Positions 7,685-17,250 of a DNA stretch of 38,618 nt are shown here, in pieces. The stretch's first letter is position 1. Each line of letters opens with the position of its first letter. Under the pieces are notes generated by a model. That model worked only from the letters and a program-made list of their open reading frames with translations, made no database searches and was not told where the DNA came from. Position numbers and translations under genes: made by a program. The stretch comes from Rhodospirillales bacterium (GTDB lineage: Bacteria > Vulcanimicrobiota > Vulcanimicrobiia > Vulcanimicrobiales > Vulcanimicrobiaceae), in contig JANYGA010000256.1 of assembly GCA_025359485.1 (NCBI GenBank), forward strand, positions 1-38,618, given 5' to 3'.

Positions 7685-9335
7685 GTTGGGCTCCGATCGC
7701 GGCTTGAACTTCGCCCGTGCGTGGCGCGCCGAGCCGCATTTTAATCGGCGTGCGCTCGGGCGGTACGGGTGGCAACGTATCGATCATCGGCATCGCGGTT
7801 TTCGCGGGCGTCGTATGCGGGATTTCTTGGGCTGCGCTTGCCAGCACCGAATCTTGCTTGGCGGCGCTTTCGGGTTCGGTCGTCGTCGTGCCGACCGCTT
7901 TATTCGGTTTGCGGTAGACGCCGGGCTTCTTGTAGGCGACCTGCGGTTCGACGGGTTTTGGCTCGGCGAAAAAGCCCGCCGAGCGATCCTGGAGCCGTTT
8001 TTTCGTTGCGAGAATTTCTTCTGCGAGCTCTTCGGGCGAGCCCGTGCGTTGCGAGACGACGGCGAGGTTGCTCGCATCGGGGCGCGGCGCAGGTGCGTAA
8101 AATGCCGACTCGATCGGCGTCGGCGCCGGTTCCAATTCGGGCAAGACGGCAGCGGGCGCTTCGCCCAGAACGACGCGGTCGGCATGGACGCGCACGAGCA
8201 CGCGCGCGAAGACGGGCCCCGAAGCATCGGCGGCATGACGGCGGAGCTCGTCATTGGCAAAACTCCGGTCGACGAGTTTCCACAGCACGAAGCCGATGAG
8301 AATCGACGCGACGATCGCGTTTCCCGCCGCAACGTACGGCCCGAAACTTGGCACTAGTTGGCGAGCGGCAAACGCGGTGACGGGCACGACGGCGAGCGAA
8401 ATCGCGTACGACGTCGAGCCTAAGAGGCGCAGCGGTGCGAACGCACAGAGGCGCTCGATCGGTTCGCTCGCATTGATCGCGACGACCACGCCAAAGAGTG
8501 CGAGCGACCACAGTGGATCGATGTGCAGCGTCCCTGTCGGTGCGTGCATGTCGGCAGCGTGTGCGATGCTCGGACCCCATGCGATCGCGGCGATTCCCGC
8601 GATGAGCGCGAGCGGAATGCCGAATCGATACGCGGGTAAATGCTCGGTGCGAACGCGTGCCGCGACCATGCCGAGCATGAACGGCACGAACGCGCCGATA
8701 CCGATTGCGTGCAGACCCGTCGTCGCATCGAGGATGGCGAACGCGACGCCGAGGCCGGCAAAGATCTTCCACGACCGCGACCACAGCAACAGGAGCAACG
8801 GAAAGCACAGATAGAGTCGCGCGACGATCGCGACGGCGCGGAAGCCGTCGTTGCCGAGACCGTCGCCGAGGAAAAAGATATTGCGCACGACGGCGTCGAG
8901 GCCGATCGGCTTCGCGCCGATGCCGAGCGCGGGAAGGCCGTACCGCTGCGCGAGCGGCGGGATCGCGATCGCGAGGAGCAACGCGAGAAGGTAGGCGGGG
9001 TAGATCCGAAGCGCGCGCTTGACGACGTATCGCGCGACGTCGAGGTAGGCCCGGCCGCTCTCGGTAAACGCGACGACCGCGGGGTAGGCGAGAGCGAAGC
9101 CCGAGAGGATAAAAAAGAGCGTGATGCCTTGGCCCAGCTCGCCGAGCGCGCGCGCCAGGGGCGGGCGGCCACCCGCGAGGCCCGGGATGTGCGCGAAAGC
9201 TTCGTAGACGACGACGGCGAGGATCGCGAGCGCGCGCAATGCGTCGACCGTGGCGAATCGCTCGCGCACGGTGTCGCTCGAGGGAACGGCTTCGCGGACG
9301 AGGATTTCGCGAACGTCGTACAGCTGCGTCAACAT
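7671..9335 (-). CDS. acyltransferase-3 family membrane protein with long soluble tail
   Basis: Integral membrane O-acyltransferase of the OafA/YrhL type, which moves acyl groups onto cell-surface sugars or related acceptors. Family marks are the N-terminal FATVDALRALAILAVVVYEA, the block GITLFFILSGFALAYP and the basic KRALRIYPAYLLALLL, followed by about eight more hydrophobic segments up to residue ~360 (the last around TSYAISLAVVPVTAF and NAIVASILIGFVLWKLV). The final ~180 residues form a Pro/Ala/Glu-rich, low-complexity soluble tail (PTPIESAFYAPAPRPD, ELAEEILATKKRLQDR) not usual for the family. It overlaps the coiled-coil gene by 14 nt. The substrate is unknown. No clear Shine-Dalgarno precedes the ATG at 9335, so the start could lie slightly downstream. 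Confidence 0.85.
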   Translation of the reverse strand: MLTQLYDVREILVREAVPSSDTVRERFATVDALRALAILAVVVYEAFAHIPGLAGGRPPLARALGELGQGITLFFILSGFALAYPAVVAFTESGRAYLDVARYVVKRALRIYPAYLLALLLAIAIPPLAQRYGLPALGIGAKPIGLDAVVRNIFFLGDGLGNDGFRAVAIVARLYLCFPLLLLLWSRSWKIFAGLGVAFAILDATTGLHAIGIGAFVPFMLGMVAARVRTEHLPAYRFGIPLALIAGIAAIAWGPSIAHAADMHAPTGTLHIDPLWSLALFGVVVAINASEPIERLCAFAPLRLLGSTSYAISLAVVPVTAFAARQLVPSFGPYVAAGNAIVASILIGFVLWKLVDRSFANDELRRHAADASGPVFARVLVRVHADRVVLGEAPAAVLPELEPAPTPIESAFYAPAPRPDASNLAVVSQRTGSPEELAEEILATKKRLQDRSAGFFAEPKPVEPQVAYKKPGVYRKPNKAVGTTTTEPESAAKQDSVLASAAQEIPHTTPAKTAMPMIDTLPPVPPERTPIKMRLGAPRTGEVQAAIGAQRVDG

Positions 9336-9443
9336 CAGTACTTTTGTTATCGGCGGTTTTGGCGCAGAAGCGAATCGCGCGGGCCGATTTTCGCCCGGCC
9401 GGTCCGAGGGGCGCCGAAACGCGTTCTCGAACTCGTGTGGCGC

Positions 9444-9516
9444 GGGCGATTAGCTCAGTTGGTAGAGCGGCACCTTTACACGGTGATGGTCGGCGGTTCG
9501 AGCCCGTCATCGCCCA
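9444..9516 (+). tRNA. tRNA-Val (anticodon UAC)
   Basis: A 73-nt cloverleaf. The acceptor arms GGGCGAT/ATCGCCC pair perfectly, the D arm is GCTCAGTTGGTAGAGC, the anticodon loop TTTACAC carries TAC at 9477-9479, and the T arm GGCGGTTCGAGCCCGTC is standard. Discriminator A at 9516 is followed by CGA, so the 3' CCA is not encoded. The helicase gene on the other strand ends 8 nt beyond it. Confidence 0.97.
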
Positions 9517-9523
9517 CGACCCC

Positions 9524-11185
9524 TTACCGCATCCCGTCGTAGACGCGCCGTTCGAGCCACGTAGTGATGAGCTTGCGACGCGCATCGAGGCCCGCGAGCG
9601 TGGCGGTCGCCACGGGGCCGCCGAAGCGCTGATTGAGCGTCGCGTGGATGAGCTTGTGGTCGACGGCGAATTGCGTGCTCGCGCGCGTCACGAGCGCCCG
9701 CAAATCGCGGCGTAGCGATTCGCGGCGCTCCGCGTGCGTGAGTTCGGGTGCCTCCGCCTTGGCCGGCGTCTCACGCTCGCGCGCGACGTCGCGGGCGGCG
9801 GCAGCCGCGGCGCGAATCTCGCTTTGCGACGGTGCGGCCAGAAATTTTGCGGGGTTGAAGAGCGGCCCGAAATCGAGCGTGTGACTCTCGCGCGCGGTCG
9901 CCGCGATCGATGCGTAGAGACCCTCATCGGGCGCGGTCGCTTCGCGATTGGCGGCGGCGAGGGCGGCGGCAATCTCGTCGTACTCGCTCGGCGCACGCAG
10001 CGCTTTGCGAACGTCGTCGGCGATCCGACTCGCGATCGCGCGCAGACGGCCGTCGTCGGGAAGATAGACGAACGCTTCGCGCTCGCGTTCGGGGTCCGCA
10101 CCCGTGCGCACGAAGCGGCCGCAAAATTGCCGGAAGTAGAGCTCGCTCACGACGTTGCTCGCGAAAACGCCGACGCGCAAACGTGGGATATCGACGCCTT
10201 CGGAAATCATATGCACCGCGACGATCCACGGTTCGCGCGAATTCGCAAACGATGTGATGCGACCCGACGCATCGTCGAGATCGGAGACGACGAGTGCGGG
10301 TTTGGTGCCCGTGCGCGCTTCGACGAGCTCGGCGACGAAACGCGCGTGATCCTGATTCATCGCGGCGATGAGTCCGCCCGCATCGCGATGCCCGGCTTCG
10401 CGTACTTCGAGCAACTTGAGGTTGGCTTTATCGATCACGTCGCCCAGCCACGATGCTTGCGTGAGTGCCGTGCGCAAACGTTCGCTCTGATATTTCTTGT
10501 CGATCTTTTCATCGAAGGTCGCGCGCATGATCTCACCGTCACGACTGACCCACTCGGCTTCGCCGCCGTGCAACGGAAAGACGAGCGCGCGACAGACGCC
10601 GTCGCCGAGCGCGCGGGCGTAATCGTACGACGTCGATGCGACGCATTCGCCCGCCGCATACTCGATGAAGGGAATCGCGGCGCCGTCGGACCGAAACGGC
10701 GTGCCCGAGAGCGCGACGCGATGGCGCGCGTTGCCGAACGCGTCGCGTAAGGCCTGACCCCACGTGGCTTGATCGCCCGCATGATGGATCTCATCGAGAA
10801 TGACGAGTGTCGGCGTGCGCGTGAGCGCGGCGAAAATCTGCGGTGACGCTGCAACTTGCTGATAGGTGACGACGGCGCCGTCGAGATCGCTTGCGAGACT
10901 GCGATCGAGGTTGCGGAAGCGATGATCGAGCTGCACGAGCGCGCCCGCCATCGCGCGCGCGACCTGGGCTTTGAGGTGTTCGCGCGGCACGACGACGACG
11001 ATGCGCGAGACGGAGCGATCGGCGAGGACCGCGTGTGCGATCCGCGTCGCAAAGCGCGTCTTGCCCGCGCCCGGCGTCGCGACGACGAGTGCGTCGAGGG
11101 GACGCGTCGCATTCCACGCATCGAACGCTTCGTGTTGCCAAGCGCGCAGCGGCAAGCGCCACTCGGGAAGTGCGGTACGATACAC
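9524..11185 (-). CDS. superfamily 2 DEAD/DEAH-type helicase
   Basis: ATP-dependent nucleic-acid translocase of 553 aa. Domain 1 has a Q-like LRAWQHEAFDAW, Walker A TPGAGKT (37-43), motif Ia VVVPREHL, Walker B DEIHHAG (131-137) and motif III SGTPFRSDG. Domain 2 has ISEGVDIPRLRVGVFASN and motif VI QFCGRFVR. The C-terminal ~150 residues are Ala/Glu/Arg-rich, probably helical, with no recognised domain. This layout resembles the SSL2/RadD-like helicases found in many bacteria, whose roles are poorly known (repair or defence). It is divergent from the ABC ATPase gene across a 90-nt promoter gap and ends beside tRNA-Val. No nuclease or methylase is adjacent, so it does not look like a restriction system. 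Confidence 0.88.
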   Translation of the reverse strand: MYRTALPEWRLPLRAWQHEAFDAWNATRPLDALVVATPGAGKTRFATRIAHAVLADRSVSRIVVVVPREHLKAQVARAMAGALVQLDHRFRNLDRSLASDLDGAVVTYQQVAASPQIFAALTRTPTLVILDEIHHAGDQATWGQALRDAFGNARHRVALSGTPFRSDGAAIPFIEYAAGECVASTSYDYARALGDGVCRALVFPLHGGEAEWVSRDGEIMRATFDEKIDKKYQSERLRTALTQASWLGDVIDKANLKLLEVREAGHRDAGGLIAAMNQDHARFVAELVEARTGTKPALVVSDLDDASGRITSFANSREPWIVAVHMISEGVDIPRLRVGVFASNVVSELYFRQFCGRFVRTGADPEREREAFVYLPDDGRLRAIASRIADDVRKALRAPSEYDEIAAALAAANREATAPDEGLYASIAATARESHTLDFGPLFNPAKFLAAPSQSEIRAAAAAARDVARERETPAKAEAPELTHAERRESLRRDLRALVTRASTQFAVDHKLIHATLNQRFGGPVATATLAGLDARRKLITTWLERRVYDGMR

Positions 11186-11275
11186 GGGTCGGTCCTTTTC
11201 GCGCGGCCGACGCTCGTTTCATCGAAGGAATGTCGACGACGAGGAACGCGCGCATGCGAAGCCGAGGAAAGCCGA

Positions 11276-12064
11276 GTGTCCGACTTCGCACCGCTCCTCG
11301 ATTTTCAGCACGTCACCGTGCGTCGCGACGGACGACCCGTGCTCGACGATCTCTCGCTTCGCATCGAAGCGGGTGAGTGCGTCGCGATTCTCGGCCGCAA
11401 CGGAGCCGGAAAATCGACGTTGCTCAAGTTGCTCACGCGCGAATGCTATCCCGTGCCGAGCGATGCGACGGTCTGCCGCATCATGGGCCAAGAGCGATGG
11501 AACGTCTTCGCGCTGCGCGCGTACCTCGGCATCGTCTCGAACGATCTCGCCGCGTCGTTCGAAGCCGGCACTCCCGCGCTAGACGTCGTACTCGGTGGAT
11601 TTTTCGGAAGTCTGACGATCGAGCCGTCGATTCACGACGTGACCGCCGAGATGCGTCGCACGGCGGCGGACGCACTCGCGCAACTCGGTGCGAGCGACCT
11701 CGCCTCGCGCGATGTGCGAACGCTTTCATCGGGTGAAGCGCGCCGCGTGACGATCGCCCGCGCGCTCGTCCATCGGCCGCGCGCGCTCGTGTTCGACGAG
11801 CCCTGTACGTCGCTCGATCTCGTCGCGCAACGCGACGTACGTGCCGCGATGCGCGCCCTCGCGCAAGCGGGCGTCGGCGTCGTGCTCGTAACGCACGACC
11901 TTGCGGAAATCGTGCCGGAGATCGACCGCGTGGTCTTGCTCGATCGCGGTCGAATCCTCGCCGACGGATCCAAAGCGACCGTGCTCGCGCGCGACGGGCT
12001 CTCGAAGTTTTTCGGGGTCGCGGTGGATCTCTGGGAGAGCGACGGCATCTACCACGCACGGTAA
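11276..12064 (+). CDS. orphan ABC transporter ATPase, YlmA/ModF-like
   Basis: A 262-aa ATP-binding cassette. Walker A GRNGAGKST (40-48), signature LSSGEARR, Walker B with D-loop ALVFDEPCTSLD, and H-loop VLVTHDL are all present. The segment LLTRECYPVPSDATVCRIMG and the SSGEARRVTIARALVH wording match the YlmA/ModF-like cytoplasmic ATPases, which often have no membrane partner; none is seen here. The GTG at 11276 is chosen because GAGGAAA lies just upstream and the homologous N-terminus (LLDFQHVTVRRDGR) begins right after it; the 402-aa track ORF reads back into the helicase region on the other strand. The substrate is unknown. The crotonase gene follows 75 nt downstream. Confidence 0.88.
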   Translation: MSDFAPLLDFQHVTVRRDGRPVLDDLSLRIEAGECVAILGRNGAGKSTLLKLLTRECYPVPSDATVCRIMGQERWNVFALRAYLGIVSNDLAASFEAGTPALDVVLGGFFGSLTIEPSIHDVTAEMRRTAADALAQLGASDLASRDVRTLSSGEARRVTIARALVHRPRALVFDEPCTSLDLVAQRDVRAAMRALAQAGVGVVLVTHDLAEIVPEIDRVVLLDRGRILADGSKATVLARDGLSKFFGVAVDLWESDGIYHAR

Positions 12065-12139
12065 GATCCCGCTCGAAAACGAGGACGTCTCACTCTGAGT
12101 CACGGAGTCAACGGCCCGCCCGAATTCGGAGTGCACGTC

Positions 12140-12937
12140 ATGATCGAGTCCCACGCGTATACGTTCGTCACCGTCGGCACGGCCGATGGCATCACGACGA
12201 TCGAACTCGCGAACCCCGATCGTCGAAACGCACTTTCGCTCGCAACGATGCACGAATTGCTCGCGATCTTCGAAGACCTCCGCGACGACCGCGAAACGAA
12301 AGTCGTCGTGCTGCGCGCGCTGGGTTCCGTCTTCAGCGCCGGTCACGATCTGCGCGAGATGCGCTGCGCGGGCGACGAGGCCGACGTCGCCAAATTCCGC
12401 GAGATCTTCGACGTGTGCGTGCGCGTGATGTCGACGATGCAGGCGATCGCGCAGCCGATCATCGCGGAAGTTGCGGGCATCGCGACGGCCGCGGGTTGTC
12501 AACTCGTCGCGACCTGCGATCTCGCGGTCGCATCGACGCAAGCGCGTTTCGCAACGCCGGGTGTGAAGATCGGCCTGTTTTGCACGACACCGATGGTCGC
12601 GCTCACCCGCAGCATCGGCCGCAAGCGCGCGATGGAGATGTTGCTCACGGGCGACTTCATCGATGCGGAGACGGCCGAACGCTGGGGACTCGTCAATCGC
12701 GTCGTCGCGCCGGACGCGCTCGCGAACGAAACGCTCGCGCTCGCACGGAAGATCGCCGCATCGAGTGCGTTTACGATCGGTCTCGGGAAAGCGGCATTCT
12801 ACGCGCAAATCGATCTCGATCAACCCAAGGCCTACGCGTATGCGAAAGAAGTCATGACGCTCAACGCGATGGAGGCCGATTCACGCGAGGGCATCGCGGC
12901 GTTTCTCGAGCGCCGCGCGCCTGAGTGGAAATCATGA
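12140..12937 (+). CDS. enoyl-CoA hydratase/isomerase family protein, ECHDC3-like
   Basis: Crotonase-fold protein of 265 aa acting on acyl-CoA thioesters. Oxyanion-hole segments are FSAGHDLREM and VAGIATAAGCQLVATCDLAV, and ARFATPGVKIGLFCTTPMVA follows. This set of motifs is closest to the ECHDC3 subgroup, whose physiological reaction is unsettled. Catalytic Glu residues of classic hydratases are not obvious, so isomerase or other chemistry is possible. The ATG at 12140 is preferred to the track's GTG (12131) because GGAG (12128-12131) overlaps the GTG and sits 8 nt before the ATG. It overlaps the next gene at ATGA. No other beta-oxidation gene is near. Confidence 0.9.
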   Translation: MIESHAYTFVTVGTADGITTIELANPDRRNALSLATMHELLAIFEDLRDDRETKVVVLRALGSVFSAGHDLREMRCAGDEADVAKFREIFDVCVRVMSTMQAIAQPIIAEVAGIATAAGCQLVATCDLAVASTQARFATPGVKIGLFCTTPMVALTRSIGRKRAMEMLLTGDFIDAETAERWGLVNRVVAPDALANETLALARKIAASSAFTIGLGKAAFYAQIDLDQPKAYAYAKEVMTLNAMEADSREGIAAFLERRAPEWKS

Positions 12938-13446
12938 GTGCGATCATCGGTGGGCCGAACGTCACGATCTCCGATGACGATCTCGTCGAACTATCGCGCG
13001 TCAATCCGGGCTGGAAATTCGAACGAACGAACGTGGGAGAACTCATCGTAAGCCCGACCTCGACTCCCGGCGGCGCGAAAAGCGGCGAAGCTTTCGCTCA
13101 ACTCTATCTCTACGCAAAGGGCGCCGGTGGTAAGGCCTATGATGCGGCGACCGGGTTTAAGATGTCGGGCGGTGGCGTGTTGAGCCCCGACGCATCATGG
13201 ATTCGAGCCGACCGCATCGCACAATTTCGTGACGATACCGGTTACTGGCAGATGATGCCCGATGTCGTCATCGAGGTCGCGACTAAGAGCGATGCGTGGC
13301 CCGCGCTGTGTGCGAAGATCGATGCGTATTGCGTGGATGGTGCCGTCTACGCAATCGCGATCGATCCCACGACACGTACGGTCTACGAGCTGGGATCTCG
13401 GCCGAATGGTCTCGTGCTCGATATCGACGCCATCAACGACGCGTAG
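12934..13446 (+). CDS. Uma2 family protein (DUF820, PD-(D/E)XK-like)
   Basis: 170 aa. The pattern GELIVSPTSTPGG, then LSPDASWIRADRI and MPDVVIEVATKSD is that of the Uma2/DUF820 family, which has a restriction-endonuclease-like fold; the Asp of SPDASW and the E-x-K-like EVATK supply the usual D...ExK arrangement. Biological roles for the family are mostly unknown and members are often multi-copy in a genome. The ATG at 12934 overlaps the crotonase stop (ATGA), so the two are co-translated; the track's GTG is nine bases earlier. It ends tail-to-tail with metX, overlapping by 14 nt. Confidence 0.75.
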   Translation: MSAIIGGPNVTISDDDLVELSRVNPGWKFERTNVGELIVSPTSTPGGAKSGEAFAQLYLYAKGAGGKAYDAATGFKMSGGGVLSPDASWIRADRIAQFRDDTGYWQMMPDVVIEVATKSDAWPALCAKIDAYCVDGAVYAIAIDPTTRTVYELGSRPNGLVLDIDAINDA

Positions 13447-14449
13447 CTGCGCGTTCGAGCGCCGTTTCGTAAAGCGGTGCGAGCCGAGCGGCGAGTAATG
13501 CTTCGAGCCGTTCGGGCTCGGCGAGAAATGCGTCGTGGCCGTGATCGGAGACCAGTTCGTCGTACGTGCTCGTGATGCCGAGCGCGGCGATGCGATTCGC
13601 CGTGTCGTGCACGTACTGCGGCAAGAAGAGCCAGTCGCTCGAAATGCCGACAAAGTGGAAGATCGGTGACTGCCGCGTCGCGATCTCACGATCGCGTACG
13701 TCGAAGAGATCCATCGCGCGCGTGAGCGCGAGATACGCACCGGTTTCCATCCGCTCGGCGAAGATCGCGCCCTGGTAATCGAGATAGCCTTCGACATCGT
13801 AGCGGTCGGTCGCAACGCGCGTCGGATCGCCGCCCGCGCGATCGAGGTTGCGCGCGAATCGTCGCGCGAGGAGCGCTTCGGATTTGTACGTGAGCATCGC
13901 AATCTTGCGTGCGAGCGCGATGCCTTCTGCGGGCGTGCGCGCGATGCGAATCGCTTCGCGCGCGATCGCGTTGAGTGCGATGCCCATCGCCGCAAAATGA
14001 TCGTACGCGCCGATGGCGACGATGCGACCGACGGCCTGCGGCGCCTCGATGCCCCACGCGATCGCCTGCATCCCGCCCAGCGATCCACCGATCACCGCCG
14101 CGAAGCGCGCATAGCCGAGCGTTGCGAGCGCGCGACGTTGCGCGCGCACCATATCGGTCACGGTCACGAGTGGAAAGCGCTCGCCATACGGCGCGCCGTC
14201 GGGTGCGAGCGAACCCGGGCCGGTCGACCCGTAGCAACTTCCGAGTGCATTCACGCAGACGACCGCGACGGCGTTCGTATCGATGAGTTTACCCGGGCCC
14301 GCGAGCCCACCCCACCATTCGAGGACGCGCGACGTCCCGGTGAGGGCGTGTGCGACGAGCACGAGATTGCTGCCGTCGGCGTGCGGCGTGCCGTACACGC
14401 TCACGCGTTGCACGGCGCCCGCGAGCACCGCGCCGCATTCGAGTTCCAC
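13433..14449 (-). CDS. metX: homoserine O-acetyltransferase
   Basis: Acetylates L-homoserine with acetyl-CoA, making O-acetylhomoserine for MetY. It is an alpha/beta-hydrolase-fold enzyme: VLVAHALTGTSRV, WWGGLAGPGKLIDT, VCVNALGSCYGSTGP, nucleophile GGSLGGMQAIAWG, acid region GISSDWLFLP and DHGHDAFL with the catalytic His. The 523-aa track ORF is far too long because it reads back through metY in another frame. Between the metY stop and the conserved domain the only ATG/GTG/TTG in frame is the GTG at 14449, giving 338 aa, slightly short for the family, and with a weak ribosome site. A non-standard start nearer 14500 cannot be excluded. It is the last gene of hom-metY-metX. Acetyl versus succinyl specificity is inferred from family resemblance. 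Confidence 0.9.
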   Translation of the reverse strand: MELECGAVLAGAVQRVSVYGTPHADGSNLVLVAHALTGTSRVLEWWGGLAGPGKLIDTNAVAVVCVNALGSCYGSTGPGSLAPDGAPYGERFPLVTVTDMVRAQRRALATLGYARFAAVIGGSLGGMQAIAWGIEAPQAVGRIVAIGAYDHFAAMGIALNAIAREAIRIARTPAEGIALARKIAMLTYKSEALLARRFARNLDRAGGDPTRVATDRYDVEGYLDYQGAIFAERMETGAYLALTRAMDLFDVRDREIATRQSPIFHFVGISSDWLFLPQYVHDTANRIAALGITSTYDELVSDHGHDAFLAEPERLEALLAARLAPLYETALERAATRR

Positions 14450-14514
14450 GTCACCGATCGCGACGTCGAATTCCTGTGTCGGCGCTGCTGCGGGCGCACT
14501 CTTGCGTGCCGTGC

Positions 14515-15846
<1,332 letters not shown>

Positions 15847-15853
15847 GATACTC

Positions 15854-17224
15854 CTAGGCCGGCGTTGAGATAGCCGAGCCGGATTCGCCCGTGATCTCGG
15901 ACGGTGCGATATCGTGCGGGGTGGCGGGCGTGACGGCGATATCTTCCCACATCGGGATGACGTTGCCGACTTTGACGTGATGCGAGGCGAGCAGTTCGTC
16001 GACGAGTGCCGCACCCGCCTTATCGATGCGCGTGGTGATGACCGCGGGCATGCCGTCGATCGGTTCGGCTGCGATGCCGCCGTCGAGAAGCGCTTCGCGC
16101 GCGGGGCGCACGTCGCCGAGCGATGCGAGTCGCAGCACGCGTCGCAACATGATCGCGGGCTCGATGATACCGGAGCGCGCGTGTGGTGCGAGTTGCGCGT
16201 CGGCGGTCGTGACGCCGGCGTTGCGTCCTGCAGCGATGCGCCGCAAGACGGCGACGACATCGCCGACGACGGACGAAGCCGTGGGATCGCTGCCGGCGCC
16301 CGTGCCCGCAAACGTGAGCGAGCCCGAGCTCCGCCCGGTCACGCGGATGCAATTCTGCGGTCCGACGGGCTGCGCGAAGGCGTGTTCCGCGGGCACGTAT
16401 GCGGGCGTGACGATCGACGATGCCGCGCGCGCGACCGCGATCAATTTCAAGCGCCAACCGGCGCGCTTGGCGAGCGAATGATCCTCGCGCACGAGCGTCG
16501 TGATGCCGTGGCGCGGAATCTCGGAGGTGACGAGTCCGCGGCGAAACGCGAGTTGTGCGAGGATCGCGAGCTTGTGCGCGGCGTCGATGCCTTCGACGTC
16601 GTTCGTCGGATCGGTTTCGGCGAAGCCGAGACGTTGCGCGGCCGCGAGGGCGCTCTTGTACGTCGCGCCCTCGAACATTTCGGAGAGGATGAAGTTCGTC
16701 GTGCCGTTGAGCACGCCGCCGACTTCGAGAATATCTTCACCAGCTAAGGATTCGGCGATCGTCCGCACGATCGGAATCGCGCCACCGACGGCGGCTTCGT
16801 AGGCGATCGTGACACCGCGCGAGGCGGCGAGTGCGCGGAGTTCGGGCCCGCGCGTCGCGAGAAGATCTTTATTCGCGGTGACGACGTGCTTGCCGGCACT
16901 CAGCGCGCCGACGACGAGGTCGGCGGCGATGCCGGTGCCACCGATGCACTCGATCACGACGTCGATCGAGGGATCTTCGGCGAGCGCGCGCGCGTCTTCG
17001 GTAAAGAGGCCCGCGGGAATTTCGCTCGGCCGCGGCTTCGAAAGTGAGCGCACGGCGATCCCGGCAAGCCAGTAGTCCACACCGCTTCGTGCGGGTACGG
17101 AAGACGTCGAGTTGACGAGGAGTCGCGCGACGCCGCTACCGACGGTGCCGCACCCGAGAAGGGCGATGCGAACGTCGGAGCCGGAGCCGGTACGATCCGC
17201 GTGCGCTGGTTGAGTGAGCGACAA
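15854..17224 (-). CDS. hom: homoserine dehydrogenase
   Basis: Reduces aspartate-semialdehyde to homoserine, the branch to methionine and threonine. The NAD(P)-binding loop LLGCGTVGSGVA lies at ~22-33, followed by VVIECIGGTG, GKHVVTANKDLLA, AYEAAVGGAIPI, and the catalytic-domain motif GVLNGTTNFILSEM with FAETDPTNDVEGIDAAHKLAI. A C-terminal ACT-like region (PAVITTRIDKAGAALVDELL) suggests feedback control by an amino acid. At 456 aa it is monofunctional with no aspartate kinase part. The start is TTG, with AGGTGG upstream. Only 26 nt separate it from the divergent hydrolase start, so the promoters must overlap or lie inside coding DNA. First gene of the hom-metY-metX operon. Confidence 0.95.
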   Translation of the reverse strand: MSLTQPAHADRTGSGSDVRIALLGCGTVGSGVARLLVNSTSSVPARSGVDYWLAGIAVRSLSKPRPSEIPAGLFTEDARALAEDPSIDVVIECIGGTGIAADLVVGALSAGKHVVTANKDLLATRGPELRALAASRGVTIAYEAAVGGAIPIVRTIAESLAGEDILEVGGVLNGTTNFILSEMFEGATYKSALAAAQRLGFAETDPTNDVEGIDAAHKLAILAQLAFRRGLVTSEIPRHGITTLVREDHSLAKRAGWRLKLIAVARAASSIVTPAYVPAEHAFAQPVGPQNCIRVTGRSSGSLTFAGTGAGSDPTASSVVGDVVAVLRRIAAGRNAGVTTADAQLAPHARSGIIEPAIMLRRVLRLASLGDVRPAREALLDGGIAAEPIDGMPAVITTRIDKAGAALVDELLASHHVKVGNVIPMWEDIAVTPATPHDIAPSEITGESGSAISTPA

Positions 17225-17250
17225 GCGATTCCACCTGGTTCGGGCAGTGA

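Noticed and set aside
6813-8357. 514-aa plus-strand ORF rich in Ser/Arg/Ala
   Set aside because: Antisense shadow of the coiled-coil and acyltransferase genes; low-complexity Arg/Ser composition typical of off-frame GC-rich reading.
8640-9542. 300-aa plus-strand ORF reading through tRNA-Val
   Set aside because: Antisense to the acyltransferase, highly charged low-complexity product, and it crosses the tRNA gene.
11726-12823. 365-aa minus-strand ORF opposite the ABC ATPase and crotonase
   Set aside because: Shadow ORF with Arg/Asp-rich composition and no family motif; both plus-strand genes are intact.
13195-14088. 297-aa minus-strand ORF inside metX
   Set aside because: Off-frame shadow of metX and of the Uma2 gene end, Ser/Arg-rich.
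17225-17250. SAM or other riboswitch before hom
   Set aside because: Only 26 nt separate the divergent starts, too short for any known riboswitch.
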